A DNA stretch of 64,000 nucleotides, from contig JAAOMT010000258.1 of the NCBI GenBank assembly GCA_016748015.1, positions 345,008 to 409,007 on the forward strand, written 5' to 3'. Of this stretch, positions 1 through 12,336 are shown piece after piece; the first letter of the stretch is position 1, and each line of letters opens with the position of its first letter. A program made the position numbers and the translations under genes. Under the pieces are notes generated by a model. It was not told where the DNA came from. It worked only from the letters and a program-made list of their open reading frames with translations, and searched no databases. The DNA comes from Geosiphon pyriformis (lineage: Eukaryota > Glomeromycota > Glomeromycetes > Archaeosporales > Geosiphonaceae).

Positions 1-517
1 AACCTATTTTAGTTTCTAGTGATACCGAGGTACATGTGAAAAATCACGCTAAAAACAGGTATTAATTTGAAATTCAACAAAAATTTTTTAATTAAAAGTT
101 ATAATTAGGCCAATTAATCACGTAAGATTACATTTTTGAATTAATACGACAAGAAAATGAGAATTTTTTTAAAAGATTTTTTTTATATAAATTTAATTTA
201 TTACAAATAAATTATTAATGGGATATGTTCAAAAAATTTTGATATTTTTTAAATTTGAACCAAATATTAATTTAAAATAAAAAAATAGTTAACATGTAGG
301 CACCAAGTATTAGATAATATGTGGTTAATGACTTTAATGAAAGGAAAAGTCATTAAAAATTAAAACTTTAAGACAAACCCTTTTAAAGTTTTAATTTCTG
401 TAAACCTTAAAAAAAAATATTGTGTGTTGATTAAGCAATTTTTGATGATGACAATATAAGAATATAAACTAAAAAAAAATAAAATTTCTTATTATGTTTA
501 AAAAAGTGTATAACTAA

Positions 518-541
518 TTTTTTTTTTTTTTTTTTTTTTTT
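518..541. repeat. Poly-T tract (24 T)
   Basis: An uninterrupted run of about 24 T. It could be a homopolymer or the poly-A tail of a retrocopy inserted on the minus strand; no adjacent retroelement is recognisable. Confidence 0.8.
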
Positions 542-745
542 GGAAATGTAATTTCGGCAAAAAAGATTGGTATTTATTTTATTCTACCAATCGGACCAAA
601 AAAAATATAAAACTTTAAATTATTTTACTTTTTATATAAAATACAAATGACTAATTTTTTTGAAAATTATAATTTTTCAAGTTCTTGTTTGGGTCATTTT
701 ACTTTGATATTTGTGTCAATTTCGATCAGGATCTAAATTATTTTT

Positions 746-821
746 CATTTAATAAAAATATACTATTCATTTAATAAAATATACTATTCATTTAATAAAA
801 ATGTACTATTCATTTAATTTT
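746..821. repeat. Tandem repeat, about 23-24 bp unit, 3 copies
   Basis: The phrase CATTTAATAAAA followed by TATACTATT or TGTACTATT recurs three times head to tail, with one-base length differences and a single A/G change between copies. Confidence 0.8.
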
Positions 822-1335
822 GATGTTAAATTAGAAAAAAAAATATATATATATAGTGAAAACTCTACAAAAATAAAGTTTATTATTTTTAATATTTTTC
901 ATTTATTTTTAATTTAATCAAAATTATAGAAACAAAAAAAAAATTATATATATATATATATATATTTAAATATTAGCATTTTCAAATAATAATTATTGTA
1001 TTAGAAACAGACGTGTAAAAATGTATAAAACAATAAATAAAATTTTAATTATTATTAAATCTTTGAAGAAAAATATAATAATTATAAATATAAATATATA
1101 TATTTATATTTATATTTTTAATTCAATTTTTAATCCAAAAATTTTATAATGTGTTAATTAAAAATTATTGTGTGTAATAAAAAAATCTTTGTAAATGTTT
1201 GTGTTAAACAAAAAACTTTGTACTATTAATAATAATAATAATAAGATATTTTAATATAAAAAATGTATTTAATACATTTATATGAACCTGTCGACAAAAA
1301 AAAAGATCAATTTCAAATTATTTTTACATTTGTAA

Positions 1336-1365
1336 GAAAAGAAAAGAAAAGAAAAGAAAAGAAAA
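1336..1365. repeat. Pentanucleotide microsatellite (GAAAA)6
   Basis: Six perfect head-to-tail copies of GAAAA, purine-only on the plus strand. Confidence 0.9.
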
Positions 1366-1559
1366 ATAATTGTCTACAAGAAAAATTTAACTATTGTACT
1401 TTCTAAAATCTATTATAGCTTAAAAAAATACTTTTTTTTTCGTTTACAACATCTGATGCTTACAATTAAACAAAAAAATCAAATTAATGCAGAAAAATCT
1501 TAATAATAAAAATTGGTCATAAACCTTCTTTTTTCAGATGAAAATGTTATTTTAACTGT

Positions 1560-1720
1560 TTCAAAATACAATCGCTCAATTGTACAAAAGCATATCATTT
1601 AAAGCACATAAATTGTAAACTATTTCAGTTGTGATCGATTGTTTATCTCATAGTCTCGACCTCAATCCTATTGAAAAATTTCGGAAAAATTTTTAAGAGA
1701 TATGTGGAGGAAAGAAAATT
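1560..1720 (+). pseudogene. Tc1/mariner transposase relic
   Basis: One frame around 1640-1690 reads H-S-L-D-L-N-P-I-E-K-F, which matches the S-P-D-L-N-P-I-E-x-x-W signature near the third catalytic residue of Tc1/mariner DDE transposases. About 60 bases upstream the same strand reads N-C-T-K-A-Y-H, resembling the D-N-A-x-x-H region of these enzymes, although a stop lies between the two. No start, upstream catalytic domain or terminal inverted repeats are visible, so this is an old truncated fragment. The motif match is strong but short. Confidence 0.55.
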
Positions 1721-1978
1721 CAAAATTTAGAGTAATTAAAAATATTTATGTTTGAAAGATATTTGCTTACAAGGTTTTACTTAAATGAAATTAACAAATA
1801 AATTTATATGTAAGACAATAATTAAAATAATTGATTTTTCTATATGTGAATTTTTGAAAGTTAATTTAATATTGTTATTTATTGCATTCGAAATTAATAT
1901 ATTTGAATAAAAATTTTCTGTTATATTACAATTTAATTTTGTTTTTTATAAATTAATAAACAAATATTAAAAATTCTC

Positions 1979-2007
1979 AATCAGTTTCAATCAGTTTCAA
2001 TCAGTTT
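1979..2007. repeat. 10-bp tandem repeat, 3 copies
   Basis: TCAGTTTCAA is repeated three times (third copy incomplete), followed by a poly-A run at about 2021-2043, just beyond the 3' end of the minus-strand lipase gene. Confidence 0.8.
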
Positions 2008-2073
2008 TGTCTCTTATTTTAAAAAAAAAAAAAAAAAAAAAAACAATAATGAAATTTATTTATGATTATTTTT

Positions 2074-3512
2074 TTAATGTCCAAAGATAATTTGAATTAA
2101 TCTTTCCCAAATATTCAGATTATGAGTCTCTAAAACATTTGAAGAAATATTCCAAGGAGCTGGATCATTAAGACAATTTCTCATCATATATCCAAAATAA
2201 GGACCATTATTTGATAAAAAGTTTCGATTTATAAATTGACCATTACATTCCTAAAGTGATAAAAATTGTTTTCAGAGTTTATTTTTATCCACTAAAAAAA
2301 TAAAATAATCATAATTTACTGACCTGACTTTCCAAAATAATGCTAGGCATATTTTCCGGATATAGCGTCACCCCAACACACAGAAAGGCCTTCCAGTTAG
2401 CACATTCACAATTAGATTCAATCCAAACTTCTACACTAGTATGCTCATAAAAATTCCCAACCGTACTTGATGGAAGTTTTGGTACATAATCATCCATATA
2501 AGTCACCCGTACTACACAAATAGCCTTCGATGTCCTAATGTGTTGTACAAATTCCCGATTACCTAAATGCGGTTGACCAAAAGTATATACTCTCAGAAAT
2601 ATATTTAGGTCCAAGTGAATCATTTCCAACATTTGTAATACTGCATAAACTAAAAAAAAGGAAAAAGCGTCACATCAAACAATAATTCCCAAGTTGATGT
2701 TCAAATAAATTTTTGGATGAAAAAAATTTACTGATAATCTTACCACCACCAGAACCATGCCCAACGGCCACAATTGTGTTAATATTGTATTCTTTTATAC
2801 CCGATAAAATAAGGCTCGTCATTTTTATGTGTATTCTCTGAAATTTTTCATAAAAGACTCTATCAACTTTAGCTCCAATAGCATACCGATTTGTCGTAGG
2901 GTAGTCAACAAGTTCATTATTTCGAATCGACCAGTCTTGCTCATTATCAACTCTAGATCCTCTAACTATTAGAATTAATTTTGAATCTCGTACGGCAACT
3001 CCGGCTAAAGATGATAAATAATTTGATATTTTTTTCTTTAATGATTTAATCGAAAAAATTTATTTTTCATCTCAAAAACTTACCATAAATCTCATGGCCA
3101 ACCAAATTTTCTTCACCCAAACAATATGATCTCATTGCCCACCATGCGTATTCATCTATACGGTCACGTTTTATTTCAGAAATTAGGTATTCACGTTTGA
3201 TCCTATTCCCGGCAGGGATTGATCTTGCAATTGATTTAACTTTATGACTACCATTGTAATTGGTAATCAAGATATATTTGTTAAGTTCAATTTTCTGGAT
3301 GTCCTTTTCGAATAAAGTTAATTTGTTGCACAAGAAACCTGTAGCAACTTTATGAAAAGATTTTATTTTATATTAGGAGCGAGAGAATTTTTTCTTAAAT
3401 CATAGGATTCTCAAAGATTTTTACCATATGCAATAAATATAAAAAGATTTAAAAAAAAGACAATAAATAAAGTTTTTAAAAACCAATTGAAGCTGTTGCT
3501 CTTGTTTATCAT
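2074..3512 (-). CDS. Secreted class 3 lipase-like protein, 5 exons
   Basis: I splice this as exons 3512-3425, 3338-3084, 3004-2744, 2649-2324 and 2250-2074, all with GT-AG introns and consistent phase, giving 368 residues. The first exon encodes a positively charged start followed by a hydrophobic stretch (about residues 11-28), a likely signal peptide. Class 3 lipase features follow: a strand reading LILIVRGSRVD then W, and VYTFGQPHLGN followed by RVTYMDDYVPKLP and a late His region. In the family, the nucleophile serine lies in G-H-S-L-G-G. Here the elbow reads G-H-G-S-G-G (about residues 196-201), so the expected Ser is Gly and a Ser sits one place later; activity is therefore uncertain. 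A truncated paralogue lies at 60.25-60.53 kb. The predicted role is hydrolysis of ester lipids outside the cell, or a non-catalytic secreted derivative. Confidence 0.85.
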
Positions 3513-3520
3513 TTTCCAAA

Positions 3521-3572
3521 TTTTTATGTCCAGGGAAAATTATCAATATATATATAAATATATATATTTGGA
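3521..3572 (-). promoter_or_regulatory. Upstream region of lipase with a block shared with its pseudogene copy, plus TATA-rich tract
   Basis: Just upstream of the lipase start, the plus strand reads TTTTTATGTCCAGGGAAAA. The lipase pseudogene has TTTTTATTGCCAGGGAAAG at 60558-60576, at a comparable distance from its ATG. Farther upstream is a long TATA-type tract (about 3545-3570). Retention of the block in two diverged copies may mark a 5' UTR or promoter element, but could also be plain shared ancestry. Confidence 0.45.
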
Positions 3573-4459
3573 TAGTATATGAGATATCCCCTCTTTTGTA
3601 TTCGAAGTCGATAAAAAAGATTTCATAGAGCTAAAAAACTTTATAAGTCACTGAGATGAAAAATTATCTTTTATTTTTATCACGAAATACCCCATGTTAT
3701 TGTTATTTACCTAAATTTAGCTGAGAATTTTTTCGATGATTACAACTTTGAAATAATCCACGAAAACTTTTCGAGTTAAAATATGGTAACCTCATTTTAT
3801 TAATTGAAAATTTTATATATATGGCAAAGCAGAATCTTCAAAAAAAAAAAAAAATATTAATTTACCTTAAATGACATCATCATGTGAAAATTTCTTTTGT
3901 TCCTTGATGAATTCTGGTTAAAAAGAATTTAAATTATCAGCTGAAACTATTTGCTGAAGATTAAATATTTCTTATCTAAGAAATGAAATAGACGATTTAT
4001 TTTGAATCACTTAATTTTTCAATTTCTAAATGATTGTATATGGAAAAAACAATCTTAATTGACATATTTGAGAAAAAACTTTTGAACAAATCGATCGATT
4101 TCCAATGAAAAGAATTTATTTCGATAGTGTGAATGAAATTTTCTAAACTTATTGGGAGTTTATTAAAAAAAACACTTTATTCAAGAGTCGGAATTTCTTT
4201 CCAAAATTTGAGTAATTTAATATCTCCATTTACAATAAATTCTTAAATGAAAATCGTCATTGTTATTTGTCAACATCTTCTTTATTCGTGATAGTTTCAA
4301 AGTATAATTATAAAAATTAAAATTTTATTTAACTTAATTGAATCTATTATTTTATATTACATGTACAGTATATTCAAATTCTGTAAATTATCTCTATCTG
4401 AGAAGAGAGCTCAAAATATTCCATTGAGTACATCAATTTTCAGCAGCATTTCTATTCAA
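3573..4459. other. Intergenic, no gene seen
   Basis: The stretch is AT-rich with a poly-A run near 3840-3855. I see no coding frame or RNA gene in it; it should hold the promoter of the lipase gene and the terminator of the stress-protein gene, but no signal is distinctive. Confidence 0.6.
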
Positions 4460-5426
4460 TTAAAAATTGTACAAAGTTATTTCGCTCGACACATCACTTT
4501 CAACTGTATCCATTTGTCTTGTATTGAATGCGCTATAACCTGGAACTTGGTTGTCAAAGGATTTTTTCCTTTGCGGGCAAATAGCTCCAAAAATCTTCTT
4601 AAAGGTTTCTGAGAAAAAAAATGTATGCAAAAAAGAATTTTTGAGTGTGTATTTCAAAGATTGAAATAGTAATGGTGGTGAATTGAAAAATTTGCTTACC
4701 TCTTGTTAAAAATCGGTCAATTCTTAATTTACATTTTTTTCCAAGAGTACTCGGTGCTTCAAAAGATGGTATTGATTCAAAATTTTTAGCGTTACTAACC
4801 ACTGAAATATCCAGTTTCTTTTGAAAGTGCTCAATTTTCGATCGGACCACCAGATTTCTTATTTTCTTTCGACCCCGTTCACCGATCAAGACTACATCGG
4901 GCTTAATACTTTTACAAAGATCTAATAATTCGTGACGTGGATTACCTTCCAAAATTATCAGAGTACTTGTAATCTATTCAAGGGATTAAAAATTTTTAAA
5001 TCGTTGAAAATTTTCTGAAAATAATTAAAAATTACAAACTTTCATAAAACATACATTCTTGTAATATAATTGGCGTGATAAATTTTCCAATTGATTTCTA
5101 GCCTCTTGCTCCTTTCTTTTTTGCCATTCTGTATCCTGAAAAGGCATTTGAGACTGGATTGTCACATTAGGGACCATTCCTACGCCCACCATCAACAAAT
5201 CAGAATATAGGAAATTCGAAACTTTAGGTAGTGTTACGACCATGACTAGAAAGACGTGATCCAAGTCTGGTTGAAGGAAATCATCCAAGGCCCATTGAAA
5301 AAGTTGTGTGGCAGGTTCAGATTCGTGATATGCGAGCATCACTCGTCGTCGTCGCATTAGTGGTCCAAGGGTGGTGTTTGATGAAGCTGCAGCCAAGTAA
5401 TGACTAGAATTTTCGACAAATGCCAT
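4460..5426 (-). CDS. Universal stress protein (UspA-like), 3 exons
   Basis: Exons 5426-5055, 4973-4700 and 4608-4460 join in phase with GT-AG introns to give 264 residues. The core is a UspA-type alpha/beta fold: R-R-V-M-L-A-Y-H-E-S-E followed by a W-A-L helix and a hydrophobic strand (L-V-M-V-V), then after a linker H-E-L-L-D-L-C-K-S-I-K-P-D-V-V-L-I-G-E-R-G-R. That last segment is the conserved kPDlvviGsRG stretch. The classical ATP-binding G-x2-G-x9-G(S/T) signature is only partly present: G-E-R-G is there, but the third Gly is replaced, so this may be a non-ATP-binding type. The C-terminal tail (about 80 residues) is basic and not recognisable. Family members act in the cytosol in stress survival; the specific role here is unknown. 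The start is the first in-frame ATG before the core. Confidence 0.8.
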
Positions 5427-5533
5427 TTTTAATGGGAGTCAGATTAGATGAATATTCTTCTCTCTCGCAAGAAAAGTGTTTTGCGAGGCTATCATCTGAT
5501 AAAAATTCAGAAAGACCCTTATATATATATTTA

Positions 5534-5535
<2 letters not shown>

Positions 5536-5568
<33 letters not shown>
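5536..5568. repeat. (TTA)n microsatellite
   Basis: About eleven copies of TTA/ATT just upstream of the minus-strand stress-protein gene. A short ORF that reads through it as a run of tyrosines (5448-5639) is a composition artefact. Confidence 0.9.
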
Positions 5569-5569
<1 letters not shown>

Positions 5570-8500
5570 CGTTGATATTAAACGGAAAAGTGAGACTATA
5601 GAAAATTGGTTCCATGCAACAAATAGCCTAGTTCTGTAAATATAAACAAAATAAAAGACTAGCCACCCCATTCATCCTTATTAAGAAAAGATTTACTAAT
5701 TGTTGTGCTTTGAATTTTAAAAAAAAATCAATGTTTAAAGGGTTACTATTATTAGAAGGTTTTTAATAATTTTGAAGCATTAATTTCGCTTAAAATATTA
5801 TTCAAGTTAACTATAATTAGAAATTCAAGATAAAACTATCAACAGCATGTGAAATATAAGAAATTCTTCACTTTAGTATTTGATTATGTAGCATCTATCA
5901 AACTTTAGTCAAACAATCAGTGCAAGGTTATGCACATAATCGCACCAACTTTTGCCAAGCAAAATATTATCAAAGTAATGATATTGGAACGATAGATTAT
6001 CCAACACACTATTTTCAGGTTATTTGAATTTTCAAATCTAATAATTTAAATTACCTAGCCGGAAATAACATCTATTTATTGTGATAATCATTTCAAATCA
6101 GTTTCTGCCCTAAAATACGTCATAAAATAAATATTTACAATTACGTTAATATTTGGGAGAAGTTTCACTTTTAAGAAAGGTTTTAACTTCAAATATGAAA
6201 AATTAAAAATTTCACCAGAAACAATCAAAATTCTTTGGTACGAAACATTTTAAGTTTTACTTGAAACACTGTGAGTATGGCAATATTTGGGAAATAGTCA
6301 AAGATAATATTCTTTAATATAAAATTTCAAAACGGAAAATTGTTGAATTGATGAGTTTTAACAAACCAGTCAAATCTTAATAATCATTATCTATAGTAAT
6401 CATGACCGTAATATTTTGTTCAGGATTTTCTGAAAATTCTAAAAAAGAATAATAGATTTAAGTTTTTAGAAAGTGTTAGTAACAGTAATAATAGCTCTAG
6501 ATATTTTTATAATTATTTAGCGTTAAAAAAGAAAACGAAGAGTAAATGAATAATTCAAATCAGTCTTAATTAAAATATTCATTCATAATTTTTTAAAGCA
6601 TAGGCATTTAAATTTTATTACAACTTTTAAAGTTAAAAATTTTTATTATCATCGAATTATTAGATTTATTGTAACCTGAATAGTTTTTAAATTCTTGAAT
6701 TATCTTGTAATTATTATTTATAATTATTTTTAATTGGATAAATTTTTAATTCACTTTTTTAGCATGTTTTTAATTTTTTTATTTTTGCGAAAATATTAAA
6801 AGTTATTATACTAAATTTAAAATTTTATGATTTTAATTTTTTGATATTCAACATAATAATAAATAAAAAAAATTTAAATTTTAAAATAATATTATAATAA
6901 TTTTTTTAATTCCATTTTGAACTTTTGATAATAATATATTATTTATTTTTTTAAAAATATATTTAATAAATGAAATTTAATTTTTTTATTTGTGCATTTA
7001 AATTAAAAAAAAATGAAAAGTGTTTTATTTTAATATAATTTTTTTAATGGAATTTAGCTTATTCTAAAAAAAAATTTAAAATGTAATATTATACCTTATA
7101 GAATCAAAAAAAAAATTTTTAATAATTAAAAAAATTAAATAATTACAAAGATAAATTTTTTAAATTTTTTTTTTTCTATATATTTATCAATTTTATAAAA
7201 TTATTTTTGAAAAGAAATCAAAAAAGTGTTTTTAAAATCAAATACAATTTTTTTTTTATAAATTTCAATTATAATTTTTATTTTTTGAAAATCTTAATTT
7301 TTCACTTTTTATAAATAACTACTTTTCAAATTTAAGTGATTAAATGATAAATTTTTTTTTTCTAAATATTAATTTATCAAATAATGATTCCTTAAAACTA
7401 AAGTTTTTCTGATTCGAGGCTTAGCATACAAACTTTATGGGTGATGATTATGGGAGGTTTTTTTTTTTGATAAAAGGAACAAAGTTTAAACAATTAGGCT
7501 GATTAGATTTTAGCTAAAATAACAATCCGCAGCACTTAGAAAATAAAGTCTTTAATTAAATTCATGAATTTAAACCTACTATACTCGTATCAGCTAAAAC
7601 TTTTCGTTAAATTTGGGAAATATCTAATCAAAAATTTTAAAAAATCTAATTTAGGAGGATTTAGTTTCGTACCCTAACTTAATTAGTAAAATGTGGAGCA
7701 AAAATTGAATTCTAATTAAATATATAAATATACGAAAATCACTACTTAATACTTTTATCCATTGGGTCTACTATGTTACTTTTTATTATACTAAAGAGAA
7801 TTCCATGTTAGAAACCTCATTCGCAAATATTAGGAGATTTTCGTATTGCAGCTTGCTTTTTAGCTAACTATAACATAATGTTTCAATAGAGATTAACAAT
7901 GTACATGTGTTATATTTGTAAGCAATGAAAAGTTGTTAACTTGAAAAGATTTAAACTTTATGTCAGATTTTTTAATAATAGGACAACTATTTCAATTTAT
8001 ATTTAAATTTCCAGTTAACTTTTAATCATTGAAATCACCCATTGAGGATTTGGTTAATACACAAATATTGCAAATCTTCATATGGTAAAAAATTACAAAA
8101 ATTTTAATCTTAATTAATGGTTACAGGGAAAAATTTTATTATATCACTGTTTTTATTTTTCCAACCAAAATTTTTAATTTTTCAAGGTATTTGATACTTC
8201 CAAATAATTACCTTTTCCAAGAAAATACTTCGTCTTTCAGGAATTAGGTAATTCTAGACTCCACACTCTGTAAAAGGATTCTAACTTTTAGCAAACAATA
8301 ATAGGAGATATAGATAACCTTTTTAGTAAAAAATCGAGTAATTCTTACAGCTTTGGGTAAATATTATTGTTATGAAAATTTATCTTTAATATCAGATTGT
8401 AAAGATGATCTTATAATTTTTCAATTAAAATCGATCGATAGATATGAGTTTCGCAATTTTTATACAGACCAATTAAAATTCTACTAGAAAATAGCTAACA

Positions 8501-9117
8501 CGTTAATGAAGAATAATATGAAGAATTTACTGTTGTTTTATATAATCGATCTCTTATTGACCGGTTTAATGAAAGGTTGAGTAAAAAATCGAGCCATTAT
8601 CTTGCAAATCACTGATCGTTTTGCTACTTCAAAAATGATTTCAAATGGAGGTTTATTAAAGATTTGGAATAAATTAACACCCTTAATAATAATAATAATA
8701 ACATAAAGTATTTAAATGATATTATCAGTTAATAAAACGAAAATTAAATGATAATTAAATAAAAAATATAAATGAAAAAACAACACTCGTGTTTTATAGA
8801 TTTTATTAAAATATTTTAATCTAAATTATTATTATTATTATTGTTGTTATTTTTGTTTTCAAAGTTTTTTTCGAAATTTTTGTGAAAAAAATTGTTATTA
8901 AAGAAAATTAAAGAATGAAATTAAATTCAAATATTTTTGTTACGTTAAAATTAATTTACTTTTAAATTATAAAATAATTAACAAATGTCAATTTTTAAAA
9001 TTTGTTACTTTTTTATTTTAAACTAATTATTAAACATTATTTGACTATATATTTTCTAATGCTTTTTATATTATTTAAATTAAATTCCTTATATTATTTA
9101 ATTATTTCTTATTTTTT

Positions 9118-9121
<4 letters not shown>

Positions 9122-9149
<28 letters not shown>

Positions 9150-9171
9150 GTTTTTAATTTTTCTATTTAAC

Positions 9172-9206
<35 letters not shown>
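9122..9206. repeat. Two (TTA)n microsatellites in close succession
   Basis: ATT/TTA trinucleotides run over 9122-9149 and again over 9172-9206, separated by about 22 bases of T-rich sequence. Confidence 0.85.
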
Positions 9207-9210
<4 letters not shown>

Positions 9211-10774
9211 TATTAATTTATCCATTGTGCATTAATTTTATTAAGTCATTTTATATAGTTTTATTGTTTAAAATTATTTGTTGGTTTGATCATTAATCTA
9301 TTTATCAATTAACCTGTTGATCTAATTTTTATTTTGGTTATTGATTTAATTATAAATAAAACCTTATAAAACTATAAAACAAGTTCATTTTTTATATCTT
9401 ATTAAATTAATTAACAAATTATTTTTTTTGCTTTTCTGGTTTTTGTTAATAAAATTAACTTAATGTTATTTAAATAATTAATTTTTAATTTCTTGATTAA
9501 AATTAAATTAATTAACTTTATATAATTTATTATTATTTTGTTTATTATTTTATTGTCCATATTTTTATATATATATTACTATTTATTTATTTATTTTTTA
9601 TTACAATTTATCATAGTATTAAATTTTACAATTAGAATTAATTATTGATTTTTTGATCTTTTATAAAACAAAAAAATAAAAATAAAAATTAATCTTTATT
9701 TATATTTTAAAAAATTACATTTTAAATAAAATTTCAAGAATAAAAAACTTGAATATGTTGTTCAAAATTTAAATTTAATGATATAAAAATTTAAAAAAAA
9801 ATACTTTATATATTAATATTTTTTATTATTCTAATCAAAAAGCTTGTAGTTTTTTCTTGTTTTTTTTTTCAAAATAGTCGAAGATTGAAAAATTGGTTGC
9901 TAGAATAAAGAAAGATACATAATTTCTTTAACATTTGTACTCATTCTAATATTTATAAATAATTTTTTTTAAGATAAAATTTTTGTAAAGTATATTAAAA
10001 ATATAATTAACTAAAATTTAAAATTTTTAATATACTTTAAAACTTTTAAAACACAATTTATAGAAAGTTAGAACAAATGTATTTGCATTTAAACTCATTG
10101 TTTCTCATTATTTTATTGATTTTCAAAAATAATAATTTACCTCAATCTAAAATAAATAATGCTATTTTAAAGCTGGTAAAATTTTTAATAAGACTTTCTA
10201 TATTTAAAATGTTATTAATGGATTGAATTCATTAATCGTGAAAGATTAATTTTTCATTTCAATATGTTAATTTCTTACACAAAACCAGAATTCAGAACCA
10301 TTAGTAGGTATAACTGAGAATAATTTACAAACTTTATTATTATAATTTTATGAAAATTTTCATTTTAAATTGTTTCATCTCTTTAAAATACTTGATATTT
10401 AAAAAAATTCATGCATAACCCTTTGATAAAGTTTTTTTTTTCTTGATTAGTTACTTTTAGTTTTCAATTATATTTGTTATAGTAAATAGTTCTCTTTGGT
10501 ACATTTTCAATATTATGACTCGTGGTCAATATCAATAAGTTGGAATTATAAATTAAAACCTTTAGTTTTAATGTTACTTATATTTTGACTTCAAAATCAA
10601 TAATCAAAAAAGTTTTAGTTTATCTGAATTGATAAAAAATAATAATTTAAGCTTCAAAATAAATTATTAACCATATTTAATTGGTGTGGAAAGAGATTTT
10701 TTTTAGAGGTAAAATAATTTAAAATGAGACATCATCTTTTTAAATTAAATAATAAGCTAATATATCAATATTTT

Positions 10775-10892
10775 TACAACTACGGCCATAAATAGTGAAA
10801 AGCACCGGGATCCGTCCGATCTTCAAAGTTAAGTCACTAATAGCCCTGTCAGTACTGTGATGGGGGACCACGCAGGAATACAGGGTGCTGTA
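10775..10892 (+). rRNA. 5S ribosomal RNA
   Basis: The sequence carries the eukaryotic 5S landmarks in order: a 5' strand TACAACTACGGCCATA, the loop region CCGTCCGATCTTCAAAGTTAAG that contains box A, and GATGGGGGACCACGCAGGAATACAGGGTGCTGTA containing box C. The first and last few bases (TACA/TGTA) can pair as helix I. Length is about 118 nt, normal for 5S. A TTTT run at 10893-10896 fits an RNA polymerase III terminator. It stands alone in AT-rich DNA, with no 18S/5.8S/28S nearby, so this is a dispersed copy. Several positions differ from common fungal 5S, so I cannot tell from sequence alone whether it is expressed. Confidence 0.9.
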
Positions 10893-11560
10893 ATTTTAGT
10901 AATACTTCTTCAAGGTTAATTTTTGAGATACGACCAATTTTTATTTTCTTTTGGGTCAAGTATCCCGTCCAATTTATGATTAGGATTTGTTGAAAATTAA
11001 TATTGAATCAAGTCCCGATTTTATTTCTTTTACTCGTGAAAAAAAGAATGATTTAAAATGTTAGATTTCAATTTTAATTTATCTATAATTTAAGTATGAA
11101 AGAAATGTTGAATTTAAAAGATAAATTTCAAAAAATAATTTTAAAAAATATTAACTCAATAAACTTATCAATCACATGTGTGATAACATTATCAAAAATT
11201 TCAAGAAATTTGTCCTATAAAAAAGCCAGTTAATAAGTTATTCGGATATTAAAAATATTGCAAAGTAAATTTGATTATTGTTTTTCTTATTTATCTCACA
11301 TTATTGAAATTTAAGACCATATTTAATAATTCCGATCAGAAATCGTGGAGTAAAGTCAAATTAACTTCAATGTTAATAAATTGTCAAAGTGAAATAGTCT
11401 TTCTTATTTTATTTCAATTAATAACTTAAAAAAATTAATCTATTTGTTTAAAAATAAATAATGAAGAAATCGCACAGTTGTTGACAGAGTAATTGGTTTT
11501 GCCCAATGACGATTGACATATAAAATCACTCAATTCTTATTTTTTCAAAATATTATATTA

Positions 11561-11607
<47 letters not shown>

Positions 11608-12336
11608 TTTATTTTTATTATAGCATTAACAATAGCAAATAATATAAATAATAATATTTAAATTATTTATTTATTTTAATATAGTTAATAAATTTCTCAT
11701 TCATTAAATATTTAAAAACTGTATAGTAACAAAAATAGTAACTTATTTTAGAAAAAAAAGATTTTAAAGAATTTTACACTCAATAATTTGTTAATAACTT
11801 GGTTAAAATTGTAAAAACATATATATATGAAATTCGTGAAAAAAATAAATTGCATCTTTACAAATATTACTATAAATTTTCTCATTATTATTATTTTTTA
11901 TTAATATACATCATGATTTTTATTTTTCATTCCACAATTTAAAAAACCCAAATCCTGATTCAACTCGAATTCGATATTTTGTCTGTCGATCTTCATCATG
12001 TTCACAACCCACAGTGGCTCAGCCACTATTCAGGTATGCGCATAATATAATACTATTGTTTAAAATGAAGCTCAGTTTTATTTATTATATATGATGACTT
12101 CTTTTATGTGTGTATTATAAATCATAGCTTCTGCTTGGCGGTGCATCATGCGACAACTGTGCCCAGAGTACGCGCAAATGATGATCAGAAGCATCAATCC
12201 GTTTTGAATAATAATTTGTAATATTACAATTATCCTGTCAGAAGTTTCAAATAGTAGTTTGAACTTATATTTTTGAAATACCCGAAATTTCACTTTAAAA
12301 TTTATTTTTATCCTAGAAACAAATCACCTCATAAAA
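10893..12336. other. Intergenic between 5S rRNA and hAT gene
   Basis: AT-rich without a supportable gene. It holds a (TTA)n microsatellite at about 11564-11607. A short perfect inverted repeat, GTGGC-TCA-GCCAC, lies near 12012-12024, preceded by CA. It could be a remnant of a hAT-type terminus, but no matching right end or 8-bp duplication was found. Confidence 0.55.

Larger units (their letters stand above)
1..2073. other. AT-rich intergenic DNA with simple repeats
   Basis: No intact gene is visible. The stretch is dominated by A and T runs, short tandem repeats (listed separately) and (TA)n tracts around 846-856 and 944-966. The only coding-like signal is a short Tc1/mariner transposase relic near 1560-1720. 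Confidence 0.7.
5427..10774. other. Long AT-rich gene desert
   Basis: More than 5 kb without a supportable gene. Base composition is strongly AT with many short poly-A/poly-T runs; 6,600-7,400 and 8,800-10,200 are especially poor in C and G. Trinucleotide microsatellites are listed separately. I found no tRNA-like or transposase-like signal. Confidence 0.6.

Noticed and set aside
5448-5639. ORF with a poly-tyrosine run
   Set aside because: It is a (TTA)n microsatellite read in one frame.
12008-12024. CAGTGGCTCAGCCACT as left terminal repeat of the hAT gene
   Set aside because: The best right-hand candidate (near 14707, GCCACTA) matches only six bases, and no 8-bp target duplication is present.
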